From Morinoia aosen (Eukaryota > Arthropoda > Malacostraca > Amphipoda > Talitridae): 64,000 nucleotides of DNA. How positions within the stretch are numbered: position 1 is the first letter of the stretch; each line of letters starts with the position of its first letter. The translations under genes were made by a program, and so were the position numbers. Of this stretch, positions 33,954 to 46,942 are shown piece after piece. The notes beneath the pieces were generated by a model that ran no database searches, was not told the origin of the DNA, and saw nothing but the letters and a program-made list of their open reading frames with translations. Location: assembly GCA_030386875.1 (NCBI GenBank), contig CM059575.1:19926293-19990292 (forward strand). Direction: 5' to 3'.

Positions 33954-35672
33954 TCGACTTCGAGCTTTGGAGACGATGAAGTCATGCTGTATTTCGGTGA
34001 ACTTGAATTCCAGCTTTGGATAAGATGAAGTCATGCTGTATTCCGGTGAATTTGAATTCCAGCTTTGGATAAGATGAAGTCATGCTGTATTCCGGTGAAT
34101 TTGAATTCCAGCTTTGGATTAAAGGAAGTCATGCTGTATTCCGGTGAATTTGAATTCCAGCTTTGGATTAAAGGAAGTCATGCTGTATTTCGGTGGATTT
34201 GAATTCCAGCTTTGGATTAAAGGAAGTCATGCTGTATTCCGGTGAATTTGAATTCCAGCTTTGGATTAAAGGAAGTCATGCTGTATTCCGGTGAATTTGA
34301 ATTCCAGCTTTGGATTAAAGGAAGTCATGCTGTATTCCGGTGAATTTGAGTTCCAGCTTTGGATAAGATGAAGTCATGCTGTATTCCGGTGAATTTGAAT
34401 TCCAGCTTTGGATTAAAGGAAGTCATGCTGTATTCCGGTGAATTTGAATTCCAGCTTTGGATTAAAGGAAGTCATGCTGTATTCCGGTGAATTTGAGTTC
34501 CTGCTTTGGATAAGATGAAGTCATGCTGTATTCCGGTGAATTTGAATTCCAGCTTTGGATTAAAGGAAGTCATGCTGTATTCCGGTGAATTTGAGTTCCA
34601 GCTTTGGATAAGATGAAGTCATGCTTTATTTCGGTGAATTTGAATTCCAGCTTTGGAGACGATGAAGTCATGCTGTATTCCGGTGGATTTGAATTCCAGC
34701 TTTGGATAAGAGGAAGTCATGCTGTATTCCGGTGGATTTGAATTCCAGCTTTGGATAAGAGGAAGTCATGCTGTATTCCGGTGGATTTGAATTCCAGCTT
34801 TGGATAAGAGGAAGTCATGCTGTATTCCGGTGGATTTGAATTCCAGCTTTGGATAAGAGGAAGTCATGCTGTATTCCGGTGGATTTGAATTCCAGCTTTG
34901 GATAAGAGGAAGTCATGCTGTATTCCGGTGGATTTGAATTCTAGCTTTGGATAAGAGGAAGTCATGCTGTATTCCGGTGGATATGAATTCCAGCTTTGGA
35001 TAAGAGGATGTCATGCTGTATTCCGGTGGATTTGAATTCCAGCTTTGGATAAGAGGAAGTCATGCTGTATTCCGGTGGATTTGAATTCCAGCTTTGGATA
35101 AGAGGAAGTCATGCTGTATTCCGGTGGATTTGAATTCCAGCTTTGGATAAGAGGAAGTCATGCTGTATTCCGGTGGATTTGAATTCCAGCTTTGGATAAG
35201 AGGAAGTCATGCTGTATTCCGGTGGATTTGAATTCCAGCTTTGGATAAGAGGAAGTCATGCTGTATTCCGGTTGAATTGAATTCCAGCTTTGGATAAGAG
35301 GAAGTCATGCTGTATTCCGGTGGATTTGAATTCCAGCTTTGGATAAGAGGAAGTCATGCTGTATTCCGGTGGATTTGAATTCCAGCTTTGGATAAGAGGA
35401 AGTCATGCTGTATTCCGGTGGATTTGAATTCCAGCTTTGGATAAGAGGAAGTCATGCTGTATTCCGGTGGATTTGAATTCCAGCTTTGGATAAGAGGAAG
35501 TCATGCTGTATTCCGGTTGAATTGAATTCCAGCTTTGGATAAGAGGAAGTCATGCTGTATTCCGGTGGATTTGAATTCCAGCTTTGGATAAGAGGAAGTC
35601 ATGCTGTATTCCGGTGGATTTGAATTCCAGCTTTGGATAAGAGGAAGTCATGCTGTATTCCGGTTGAATTGA
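33954..35672 (+). repeat. Minisatellite, 49-bp unit
   Basis: About 35 units containing GTCATGCTGTATTCCGGTG and GAATTCCAGCTTTGGAT. Variants occur in blocks: AAGATGAAG or TTAAAGGAAG with GGTGAATTTG on the left, AAGAGGAAG with GGTGGATTTG on the right. GGTTGAATTG marks units near 35270, 35515 and 35662, which are 245 and 147 bp apart (5 and 3 units). Stops occur in every frame. Confidence 0.95.
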
Positions 35673-36544
35673 ATATATTTCATGGAAATCGAGTTCAGTT
35701 TGGGCAAATTGAGATGAAATTAGCGTGAAACGGCTACATAAATGTTAATACACGATTCAGTTTTGTTCTCATCATGAAGGGTCTTTTTTGATATGTTGCA
35801 CCTGTTTTGTTCAAATAATGGAGGTGAGGATGTTGGTGTTAGAAAGCGAATTTCAAAGACGAAGTTATTCCTAAGTGTTGAGCACTGCACGATTATATTC
35901 GTTGTTGAATTCTTCCTCGCGTTCCATGCAGGTGTTAACGTATGTAATGTGTGTTATTCATGTGTGTATGTGTCTGGTGTTAGGTCTGTGGTTCATTTTG
36001 TTGATCGTTCAGTAAATTGTTGATTGGTTTTTGATGGAAAATTCATCCATAATTGTCAACCAATGACATTACTATGTTAAATGGGCCAAAATACGTTTGG
36101 ATTGAATGAAGCCTTACGCATTCTCTTTATATATAAGTATATGTTTATCAATACTTTGAGTAAATATGGTTTCATATTTTGTTCTAGTGTGAATTCCACT
36201 TCTACTAAATAAATATATCTTATTATTTACTTACGGTGTTAATTAAAATAATACTGGTAAAGGCATCCATGCAAAATATTTCATAATATCCTTGTAGTTA
36301 TTAAATTTAGCTATAGCATAAGTAAAATGACCCTGGCATAATTAACCTCCATTTACAGATGTAAGCTTTCTTCCTTTTATGAACACGAACGAAAGAAAAT
36401 TATTGGGCAGGCGAAACAAGCTCTTTATGCTCATTAAAGACAAAATTCGTGACCAGTCATCGACAGAAATGACTACGAAAAACTGTGCCTCCTCCTGAAA
36501 GTTATTTGTTTAAACATACTTCCAGTTTTTCATGGAGAAAGTTA
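35673..36544. other. No gene supported
   Basis: AT-rich sequence right of the 49-bp array, with nothing recognised. Confidence 0.5.
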
Positions 36545-36610
36545 GCATTGTTTAAATTGATCGAACAGGTGGTAGTCCGGACAAAAATCAGGTGGGGTGG
36601 AATGAGTTGT
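36545..36610 (-). pseudogene. Possible mariner transposase scrap
   Basis: The minus strand reads PPDFCPDYHLFDQFKQC and then a stop. It resembles the third-aspartate region of mariner transposases (consensus form PPYSPDLAPxDYHLF), with a shortened middle. Only about 20 residues support it and no terminal repeats were found. Confidence 0.3.
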
Positions 36611-38375
36611 CGGAATAATTCTAAAAAACGTGAACGTCTAGACGCCTAACCGGTACTCTCTGGAAGTCCCGGTCTGTGTCTCGCTAGAGGTTAGAGTTTA
36701 TTTTCCGTAGGGTATCTTGGCTACCCGTCGGGTTAGCCAATCACGTGAGAGCTCCGACTCCTACAGAGACTGACCAACCGCCTCGTCAGCTTGGTCAATT
36801 TTATTTGTGAATGCAGACGGTCCCCTGGCGACAGTGGTTGGATTTGTTGCAAAAAGTTCCTAAAAGGTGTGCTGCCAGCTAGCTAATGAATCCATCGAAG
36901 CATTATTATCTCGTTCTCGGTATTTTTGTGATTAAGCTACAAGATTGAACATAGTGATACTTCGTCTTTTATTACAGCTGTAAAAGGGCTTCGAAATGGG
37001 GCCTCAAATGGAATCAAAACTGGGCTAAATGGAATAAGACTTTAAAATGATAATTAGGAGTTCGACTTGTTCTATCCGTCGACCAGAGGGATTTATTATT
37101 TCTTATTTTACGAACTTACCACTATATATTTTTTATCAAATGAAATGGGAGTGTTTCACTAATTCTTCCGTGTAAGGATGTTTTACACCTGTAAAACAAC
37201 TTAAACATTTAAATGCTTGTCCATGACATACGTTGTCTTTGATAGTTACCTTGTACTTTTAAGTCTTCACACAGACTCTCGTTATTTTTGCGTGAGGTTT
37301 GTGGCTCGTGAAGTGCTCGAGACGCGGTCTCTGCAACAAACCTTCTACTTCCACGTAAACAATGTGCGCGCGGTGTCCTTAGTATTGACTTGGAATAATC
37401 GCGGCGCGGCACGGCCTGGGATGTTCTTATCAATTTAAGGTGACCACAAAACACGTTTGTTTCTATCTTGTGCTGCCTTAAGTGGCTGGTGCACTCGTGT
37501 CTCTAATTCCTTCTTAGGGAAGAATGTTGTGCGGTATTGATGAGCGGCTCAGAAACGCCTGACACTTTGTGTCTGCCCAGCTTCCCGTGCCGCCCCAAAG
37601 AGGTGTTCTCGTCGTGGTTGTCCTTCAGTGAGCCGTAGAGACTTTGCGCTCCCCGGGGATGTAACGAGGGTATGATGTGCTCAGCGATATGTCAGTAAAT
37701 TCTTTACTCCGGAATATTTGTTTGTAGCCTTCATCAAAGTAGTTTTTGAGGTATTTCTCAGTGGAATCCCCTGGCTGCTGTCGAACGAGTCAGCGACAGT
37801 TAATATTGTAGGATGCAGCTGTTATATAAGGTGGGCGTTATCTCTCTTTTTATATTCGATACCTCACAGACGGCGTTCGGTGCAATCAACCTCCTGCACG
37901 AACGTATAATCTGCCTACACTGTTCTTCAATTGTCCGTCTGTTTGAGATCCTACAAATTCATGCTTTAACATTTCAAGTTGATGCTGTGCTCAAACCTTT
38001 CAAGAAATGACAGAGCTACAGAAGTTTCAGCTGTTACTTGTAGCCGGAAGGTTGCTTGCTTTAGTGGTTATACTGGAATGAGTTACTGTAATTTTACCGC
38101 GCTTGAAAATCTTACATTGAGTCACGTTTGATGTTCAGGTTGTTGATTTGTGAAAAGATTTTATCGTTATCTTGAAACCGTCGCAAGTTCTTGCTTGTTA
38201 GTATTGTACCTAATTTTGGAAATAAATTGCCTTAATCGTGAGGTCTTCTACCATTCGCTTTGGGCTGTTGACTATGGTCCTGAGATAATTTACGTTCAAT
38301 TGAGTCCTGAGATTATTTTCTTTGCTCTGAAACATTTTTATAAAACGTATTTTCCCTCCTACCGCTGGAGTTAAA
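36611..38375. other. No gene supported
   Basis: A short hairpin (TTGGCTACCC, GTC, GGGTTAGCCAA) lies at about 36717-36740. TATATAAG at 37823 lacks an initiator at the right distance. ORFs at 37209-37909 have no domain. Confidence 0.5.
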
Positions 38376-38737
38376 CTCTCTCGGGGGTGGTGCACAATTA
38401 TTGTATCTATGGGAATTAGCACACCCAGGAGGAATATGTGAGCTCTCGAAATAAAAGTGAGGTAGGTTTTCCTTTCGTTAAAATAACATATTTTTGGGTT
38501 TGATACGGATCTTTTTTTTTTCGATTCTCTGTTGTCCTGTGTTTCAGCTCTTATTAATTTCTTCTTCAACTTCTATCTTGTTTCATTAAGTTATTTCTCA
38601 ACTTACTGTTTCTATGTACCTTGTGCATAGATCCTGCGTTTCCTCTAGTTCACACTAAATGATCCCTTCTGCATTTCTCTCTTTGGGACGCTTATGTGGC
38701 GGTTAGGGCGGCTCAAAATAACATCTAATTCAATCTG
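38376..38737 (+). mobile_element. S1 retroposon, full length
   Basis: Starts CTCTCTCGGGGGTGG and retains CTATGTACCTTGTGCATAG in the middle. It ends ACATCTAATTCAATCT. Short subfamily. Confidence 0.87.
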
Positions 38738-39649
38738 GCTTCCGTCAAATAGAGAAAAAGAAAGATCCAAAAATGAGCTTTTACGATCGACGTGCCTATA
38801 GGAGTTAGCGCCTCAGCGATCTAGTTAAAGAATCACTGATGGTGTCTGTCCTCGTGTCGCTTCACCTAATAAAGCATGGACTAGGGCTGAAAACTTCTAT
38901 GCCTTATGTGTGCAGTTCTAAAATGCAAGTAATTTAAAATTTCGGTTTGAAGTCACCGTATACGGACGCATAATTAGGGATTGAAACGTACTTTTTAGAG
39001 GCTGATAGCATTAATGACTATCTCCTAGTGGTTTTAAAGCACGCATGCATAGATATTGAGTTATTCAAGCTGACTCATAAAACCTAAGGTGTTCACTGGA
39101 CGCGTGTTGTTTTTGATGTTCGTAATATTCATCAGCGTTACGTTAATATTTCTTATGGGCGAATATGGAGTCATTGTTGATTAATAGACTTCGGGTCATG
39201 ACCATAAGCTTTAACAGGTGTCAGTTTGCAGTAAATTCTAAACAGCAGGAAACGGTAAACAAGTGTTACCACAAGCCCTCACGTTCTTGGTACGCCGCAC
39301 ATGTGCCCTGCGACGCCAAGCTTTGCTTATTCACGTCACTGCATCAGCGCGACACTCACCCTGTGTCTCTGCTAATGCTATGCTAAACACCTGCAGGGGC
39401 TGACGGCTACAGCAGGACAGCCCGCAACTTGCGTCCAGGCGCACTTCGTGTTGATGTGTTCAGTGTATGGGTTCTGGCAAAGTTATCATATTTAGCATTT
39501 ATGACTAAATTTGGTCGTAAGGAGCTCTTAGGATTTGGTAATTCTGCAGGGTTGCCGTCTACTGAGTGTTCGGGAGTTGATTTTGGTTGTAAAAGATTAA
39601 CTTTGATAATTTCTGTCAGAGAAGACCTCTTCGGCAACTCTGGTACGCG
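38738..39649. other. No gene supported
   Basis: Opposite-strand ORFs of 94 and 76 codons overlap at 39407-39713. Neither has a recognised domain. Confidence 0.5.
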
Positions 39650-39901
39650 TCAACACTTGGACTGCGACGTGAGCCATATTTGGTCACTGGAGGAGTTCCC
39701 ATTCTGCCACTGACCGGACCAGTAGCCACAAACTCAATTTTTGCAAATACTTAAAACTAAATGAACACACGATCCACTTAATGTTTTGTATTTTTGACAC
39801 CGCGTACTAGAATTGACTTTAAATTTAAATTGACTACAATTAACTTTAAATTTGAATTGATTAATGAACTTCATCTTTACCCGCCGCAGTCAAAGTGTTA
39901 A
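39650..39901 (+). mobile_element. Family M1 element
   Basis: Slightly longer than other copies because ATTGACTTTAAATTTAAATT is duplicated at about 39810-39860. Right end GCAGTCAAAGTGTTAA. Confidence 0.83.
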
Positions 39902-40654
39902 TTCTGTGGTCGGGTCTCGTCTCCATGTACTCGTTTGTTCCGTTGCTGGGCCTCTCTTTTTTTCTCACAAATCCTACTTTTCATGGCATTTATAGTAGAA
40001 TTTTTTGGCTGAATATTCCTGCCTGTGCTCTTGTTTTTCCTTTACTTCGATGCATTCTGTAAAGCATTAATTTTTTATAACGCAATGTGACCGCATTTTT
40101 TGGCCTTCTGTTAATTTGGTCTTGCGGCATGGTCGTGCAGAGCTAAAAACTCAGCTTTACCAGTATTATTTGCAACTGCAAGCGAGGATTTTCTTTTCAT
40201 TTGTGTCGTGCGAGTAACATTTGCGACGATCGCAAAAACGAATGTGTTCTGTAGTTCGATTTTCACTGTCCACACTTCACAACTTACGTGAGCCGCATGC
40301 GCTGGTGCATGGTGAAGCGTCGGCGTGGCAGGTCCCTGAAATTTTGTGAACCTGGGCTGTTGAATAGAGTCAGTGCTAAGTCCCTTGATGAAAACTACTG
40401 CTCCACGAAAATTTGTTGCATTTCGACGTACTAATCAAACGTGTATGTGTTGTACACAAAGTACACTGGGCGGCATCCTCGCTACAATGTGTTGATCGTG
40501 TCTCTCCTAGTCCTTTTGACTTTACCTGTCTTGTTTGGGATACTTTTGGGGTACCGAGTTACCTTTGCATGTTTATTTCTACTCAGACTGGATTATTAGT
40601 TGAAATATCTTTAATTGAAAGTTATCTCAATATCCGCCCCTTGCGGGAATTGGT
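39902..40654. other. No gene supported
   Basis: Unique-looking AT-rich spacer. A 98-codon ORF (40413-40709) runs into the next M1. Confidence 0.5.
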
Positions 40655-40887
40655 CCAACACTTCGATGGCGACATGGGCCACCGGTGGTCAATGAGGGAG
40701 TTTTCATAATGCTGCTGACCGACCACGGATCACAAGCTCAATTTTCATAAATACTACTGTAAATCAAAACTAAATGAAGACACGATTCAGTAAATGTTTG
40801 CTATTTTCAACATTGCTTACCGTAATTCACTTTAAATTTGAGTTGAATATTAAACTTCAGTTTTACCAGCCGTAGTCAAAGTGCTAA
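40655..40887 (+). mobile_element. Family M1 element
   Basis: Contains GGGCCACCGGTGGTCAATGA, CATAATGCTGCTGACCGACC and the right end GTAGTCAAAGTGCTAA. TTAA sites are mutated. Confidence 0.85.
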
Positions 40888-41170
40888 GACTGTTGTGGCC
40901 AAGTTTTATTACAGAAGAACATAGCCTGAACCACAGAAAACGATCACTCGATATCAGTGCAATGTGTAGGCTAAGGTGTTGGACCACGGTTTACCTGTGC
41001 ATGTTTTAATTTTACTCAGAACGGATTACTGGCTGGAGGATTTTTAGTTGAAAGTTTTCTCATTTTCTGCTAAAATTGCGCCTAATGGGTTCAATTAATA
41101 GAGATAGGAATCTGCGATACGTGTCATCCCTTTACACGCTCCATGATTGGGAACGATATTATGTTGCATG

Positions 41171-41522
41171 CCCCTCAGGGGGGTACGAGTATCGTACTTG
41201 GGAGTTTGCGCTCTCAAAGGAAATGTACGAATGAAGGCCCCGAGGTGAGAGCTAGGTAGACTACTTTTTAAAAAAAATTAGGGGTTTTATTTTCTAGAAG
41301 ACCATCTTTTTTTCCTGTCCACTACTGTCCTTTTTCGGGATCCATTACTTTCATCTTCAACTTTATATCATGTTTCATAACCTTTTTTCTTCAGCTTTTT
41401 CTTAGCTTACTGTATAGATTCTGTGTTCTCTTAACTCCGTACTAAATGATGCTTTCATCCTTCCTCTCTTTGAACATATTTGTTATGGCAAGGGAATCTG
41501 AAGCTAACTTTTCATCTAATCG
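41171..41522 (+). mobile_element. S1 retroposon with a compensated hairpin
   Basis: Starts CCCCTCAGGGGGGTACGAGT. The first hairpin reads GGTACGAGTATCGTACT; compared with GATACAACTATTGTATC, two A-T pairs have become G-C pairs. Middle and 3' parts are diverged and partly deleted. Confidence 0.8.
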
Positions 41523-42113
41523 CTTTAAATGTAAGCAACAAATATTAATCACGGGAGTGTTCGTTTCACCTCGGCTGCCAGAAAGTCAATTTGCTTGTCG
41601 CTCTCTGGAAAATAAGACTCCTACTTGGTCCGGATGTGCATGTGGAGTGTAAGTGGGTCGCTAAAAGCCTGAGGTTTTTATTTCATTGACGGCCGAGAGG
41701 TGCGAAGTGAATATGCCATGTGAGGTGTCCAGTTGCGTAGATGATGTCAGGTCGTACCCTGGAACAAGGTAAAAACGTTAGCAATCCTTCTATAGATCTT
41801 GCTAAAGAGTGGTTACACCAACACTCTCTCTGGTGTCAGGGAGAGCGTTATTTTCGTGTCTGGCATTTCAGTATATTCACTCCACACGCAAGAAATGAAA
41901 TCTAATGCAGTTCTAGCGCGGATGTTAGCACCTGCATGCTTACCTTGAAATACAGGCAGCCTGGGTGAAAGTGAAGATTCGTCTAGACGTGTGATTTCTT
42001 ATAAGAATGCTTCATTTCACTCGCTGGACTTGGCACCCGTTCTTGCCGCCCCGCTCCCCTTCTTAGCTCCCTCTGTTCTATTTCCTCTCGTAGAGATGGA
42101 GTACAACTCATGT
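41523..42113. other. No gene supported
   Basis: Spacer between an S1 copy and the 93-bp array. Nothing recognised. Confidence 0.5.
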
Positions 42114-42490
42114 TTTTGTGCCTACGGGGAGGGAGGAATATTTCAATTTTGTTTATATTTCTCAGTGATGACCTCAAAGAGAGAAACATAAATTTAAAAC
42201 ATTAAATACTCGTACTTATGGGGAGGGAGGAATATTTTAATTTTGCCTGCATTATTACCCATGCAGCGATGACTCAAAGAGAGAAACATAGTCTTAAAAC
42301 AATAAATAATGGTGCCTACGGGGAGGGAGGAATATTTTAATTTTGTCAACATTACCCGGCGAGACCTCAAAGAGAGAAACATAGATTCAAAACTATAAAC
42401 ACTCGTGCTTGGGGAGGGAGGAATATTTCAATTTTGTTTATATTACCCAGCGAGACCTCAAGGAGAAAAACGTAGATTTAAAACCATAAA
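42114..42490 (+). repeat. Tandem repeat, about 93-bp unit, four copies
   Basis: Each unit has GGGGAGGGAGGAATATTT, AATTTTG, then CTCAAAGAGAGAAACATA and TAAAAC. Copies differ by substitutions and small indels. Confidence 0.9.
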
Positions 42491-45400
42491 TACCCTTTAT
42501 CATTACCGCGGGAAGTAGAGAGCATACCGATAGCGAGAGCTTATCATGCCGTGAGCACGCCTTGCATGCGCAGTGCAACGAATTAATGGCTTGGTGGCAT
42601 CCGAGCCACTCGCCGCAGGATCAGCAATGCATCTTACAGGCTGGTGTGGCGAATATTTAATTGCCTACATTTAGAAACCCTCTCCCTTTGTTCTTATCTT
42701 TCCTTGTTTAGAAAAATCTTGTTTTTATTATTTAAGCAGACCTTATCGATCCGCATTTGCGTAGACGTTATCTTTCCTAATTTTGGTAGACCTTATCTTC
42801 TGTGCTCGAGGTCGTGTGCTCAGTTAATAATGAAGTCTGACGAGACCTGCAACCTACCTTCATAGGAGGAATATCTTCCCAGTCATGTTTCTGTCTCCTT
42901 CATTTTTTAATTTTAATTTGGTTCAGATTCTTTTGGTCACTGCCTAATCGAGCGACTAATAAATCGATTTCTTGAGTACAATTTTCGTACTCAACTATAG
43001 TTGAAATTTGTTTGCGATCGACTGTTCTTCGTAACTTTCTTATATTGAATGTTATTGAGTCTTCTCGGCAATTTTTTTTCAGTTCTATGCATCACATTTT
43101 TTTGCTACACTGTTTTTTGTTGGAAAATCCCCATTTGCATCAACTTGGAGCTAACGACGCTCTTACATCTCTCGGTTATTGACTGAGACTAACTTCGCTG
43201 ACACAAACCATGTAGTTAAGGTTTATCTCTACCTTCCTTACATTTTCGTCATGAAAAACATCACAAAATAATGTTTCCTAAAGCGCGTGGCACGTCGGTT
43301 GACTTATGCGGAGGTGCGGCACGGATGTCTCGAAAATGAAGCCGACTTGGCAGTGCCACCATCACTTGCACAGTCGCCATCGGACGCTGCGAGATTGGAC
43401 TCGCGATGCTATATATCATTCGGAACTGATTGAAACAGCCGCTTCGATTTTTCGGTTTTTCAACCTCTCGAAATTTTAGATTCAAGTCCACTTTGCTCAA
43501 GCTCAGTGTGATGAGGAATTTAACGTAATGCAATTTTTATTCGGGAGGACTTGGTGAAGACGCATTAATATCTCATCTTCTAATTAAAGTTTTTCCGCGT
43601 GTCCAAAAGATGTTAGAGCTTCGACTGTTTTGATTTTCTTCTTTCTAGTAGCATGACCTAAAAAATTCGTCTTCAAACCTCTCTTCTTCAATTAATATCT
43701 TTCTTGAATTATCTTGATAGGTTTTATTCCTCCACGATAAGGCTTAATGGTTGCATAAAGTATTCTTATTGCCTCATAACAACAGACCATCAACAGCTTG
43801 TTGTCTTGAATAGCGGCGGACGATTTTATAGTTTCCCCAAAAACGCGGTCGGCTGCGTGGCTTAAGGCTTTACTTTGGTCTGCAGTGCGATATTTCTAGC
43901 GCTTTTCTTGAACGCCTGTCAGATATGCCTATAAGCCAACACTTCTTATGGCCTTTTGGATGGAGAACAGTTAGGAATAGGTGCACGGCCCTCTCCTTTT
44001 TGCAGTATTATTTTCTTACTCTTCATCCTGCCAAGTTTAGGTGCAGCGATCGCCTGCCTGCATGGGAGCGGCTGAATGACAGCGGTACTCTCAAACCAGC
44101 AAGCACTCGTAAAAAAAATCGTTGCAAGCTAGAGGACTTATTAAAGAATCTTGAGCAGTTCATGCAGGTCCTAGGTACTTGACTGGGGGAGAGAGCTGGG
44201 TGATCAGATAGATATACACTCACTTACTCCTCCAGCAAGAGGCTAGCTAATCCTCCTGAGCCGGTTCTTCCTTTACCTTTCATCTTAACGATGCAGGGAG
44301 AGATAGAAGAAGGTCTTATATGGGGTGATGCACACCTCGGTTGCGTTTCGCAGATTTGTTGTTATTGATAACTTTCGACATAAACTGCGATAGCAGCCAG
44401 CCGGTGTTACTACCGAAACTCTGCATGTTATAGGGATAAAGTTCTAACTCATCTTGAATTTAATCCGCCTCTGACTGCTTTGCATTGTGAAATAAATCAC
44501 TGATACGAATCATGCTTGGCTAGCCGGAGGAGGGTGCAAAAAGCCGGTAAAGGTTTCGTCGACCTCCTGCGAAGTTTTCTTGTTCTCGATGTATTCGTTT
44601 TTTACTCTCATGAACTATTACTCATTCTCATTCTAGCCCGGCCAATGAGCTCCAGAGAAAATATTTGTTACTTAATAGTAAAGTTGCCGACGAATGTATC
44701 TCAAAATTATAATTAAAAAAGCGAAAGAGATGGGAAACCAGTATCGTCTCTCTCTCTCGGCGTTGTCTCGTGTGTGGTCTGCTCGCTTGAAAACGTTCTA
44801 ACTTTGATATTACAAAATTAAGCCCTTCTTTAACTCGCATTCCTTGAATTTTAGTTGGAAAAATTCTGTTCTGTTTTTTTTTCAATACTTATCGAAGAGG
44901 TTCAAGTAGAGTTGATTATATTTCATTACGCATTCCTATGAATTCAAAAATAAATCTTCTATATTCAAAGTTTTCAGTTTCAATACACGCACTTTTATGG
45001 GATAACTGCTAGGTATTTTGATATCGGTGAACTGTCATGTACGCATACTTGCCATGAAATGTACTTGCATTTCTAAAGAAATGCCTGGCTCTATTTCACT
45101 GTAGATGTGTATCGTTCGAATAATGCACGCTCCCACTCTGTTCTCGTATCTATGAACTTTTTCTACATATGGAATTCTGTTCGTTTATCTTACAATATGG
45201 AAAGTTATTGAAATTAAGAATTTATTAAGTTTGAAAATATTGATTTATGCGGTTATAGCAAGGTTCGTTATGGATGTTCCCCTTGATCTGGACATGGAAA
45301 ATAAAATCTACTGAACATTGTCGACATCGAAAGTTAATTTGAAGTCAGTAAAATTATTTTGGCATGACTTATTCACTTGTCTTGGTCTGTAGGAGTCTGT

Positions 45401-46009
45401 AGTATCAATTTTGAAGCTTCACTCCTCATCAATAAACGTCACGTTGTAAGTTTCGATGTTACGATTCCTACTTTATTGAAATTTTAAGGCTGATCTATAA
45501 AGCAGAGATAAAAGTACGTGCACATGGTTTAGAGCGCACGTCAAGCAACGCTACTCAAGACATATAGACATGAAAGCGTTTAAGTGTTCCTCATTGAACC
45601 GGTTCCGCTGGCCCTGACGAACCGGCAATGTTGCACTCGTCGTCCTCAACTTGCTGGGGTCACTGTCGGGCTCTTCTTTGTGTTTTAATGTACTCAGCAT
45701 GACAATATGCTGGTGCAAATCGCATCCTGATCTTTTGAATACAAATTGTGAGTCTTATAAATGTCTTTATCTGTGTGGAGAACGAGATAATTATAGTTCG
45801 TTGGCTTAATTTACTGTGGTAAGCTTGACTCGTTTCACTAGATTTTTCGAAGAAATGACAAAAAAGCAATCTAACTCAAAATGTTTAATTTATTGTAAAA
45901 GTATTTGTGCTAGGCAAGTACTAAAATATTTCAATTTAATAATGTACTGATCAAAATTTTGTTTGACGGGTTTACTTGCGAATACGAGAGCAAGTTATTT
46001 AACTTTATT
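42491..46009. other. No gene supported
   Basis: The longest span without a recognised element. Short ORFs only (up to 90 codons). The minus-strand ORF at 43533-43261 has TATATAG nearby, but its ATG would lie only a few bases from the implied start site, so no gene is called. No S1 or M1 copy is seen. Confidence 0.5.
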
Positions 46010-46126
46010 GCTAGTAATTGTGGTGCAGCTAGTCATTTTATCACCCCTGCTAGTAATTGTGGTGCAGCTAGTCATTCTATCACCCCTGCTAGTAATTGTG
46101 GTGCAGCTAGTCATTCTATCGCCCCC
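46010..46126 (+). repeat. 39-bp tandem triplication
   Basis: Units start at 46010, 46049 and 46088 with GCTAGTAATTGTGGTGCAGC followed by TAGTCATT and ATCACCCCT. The third runs directly into the S1 copy at 46122. Confidence 0.9.
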
Positions 46127-46413
46127 TCAGAGAGAAACAACTATTGTATCTATGGGGATTAGGACCTAGGAGGGGAAAATGTGAGGTCCCGAGCTGAGAG
46201 TTAGGAAAGCCTTTTTTTGTTGAAATGTTTTTTTGTTATGGTAAGGCACCTTGTTTTCACTACTGTTCTGTTTTTCAGCGCCTACTACTTTCTTCTTCAA
46301 CTTTAATCTTGTTTCATAAATTTATTTTTCAAATTAATGTTTCTATACATCTTGTGCATAGACTCCGCTTTCCCTCAAGTCCATATTAAATGGTGCCTTC
46401 CTCCATCCAGTTA
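46122..46413 (+). mobile_element. S1 retroposon, 3'-truncated
   Basis: Starts CCCCTCAGAGAGAAACAACT and stops matching after TGGTGCCTTCCTCCATCC. The family's last 60 bases are absent. Confidence 0.83.
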
Positions 46414-46888
46414 TTCTGTCGCTTTCCACAATTTTTTTTATAATTTTTGTACCATAATCAGGCCAAAGGCCAAAAATATATTTTTCCCCACGTATATACA
46501 AAATGCATACATTTTATGAACACAAAAAGGTTGCGGGGAACTTTTTATGCTGTTTAATGTAATGAAGTCACATGTAGTCCAAAATTGGGGTAGCGAAATA
46601 AGCAGAATCGTCACCCATTGAAAAGAATGAGTGCACAAGGACAAAAAGTTCTCGTACAAGCTGCTAACTAAAGATAATGAAGACTAAGTCCTAGACAACC
46701 GAATGTAAATTAGTTGTGTAGAAAAAAGTCAATTGGGTCAGCTCTGCCGACAACGAGCATCAAACCACTGTAGGTATTGATTCGAACTGAACGGGGAGTG
46801 AAAAGTTCTGATAAGCCTTATTGAGGATCTTACCAAATGCTTACTGGAATAGTCGTAAATGAAAAAGCTAATCGTTTTGGAAAAATTG
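46414..46888. other. No gene supported
   Basis: AT-rich. Holds no element that matches others in the window. Confidence 0.45.
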
Positions 46889-46905
46889 TGTAGTCAGATA
46901 AAATG

Positions 46906-46942
46906 TAGCGGTTGGGGAGGCTTAAACTAACCTACAATCTGA
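46906..46942 (+). mobile_element. Extremely 5'-truncated S1 insertion, 37 bp
   Basis: Only the last part of S1 (TAGCGGTTGGGGAGGCTTAA, then ACTAACCTACAATCT) is present. It is flanked by TGTAGTCAGATAAAATG (46889-46905) and TGTAGTCAGATATAATG (46943-46959), which match 16 of 17. This is how abortive target-primed reverse transcription would look. Confidence 0.85.

Noticed and set aside
37823-37870. TATATAAG core promoter
   Set aside because: No initiator at about 30 bases downstream.
43261-43533. 90-codon minus-strand ORF with a nearby TATATAG
   Set aside because: The implied leader would be only a few bases, and the protein has no recognisable features.
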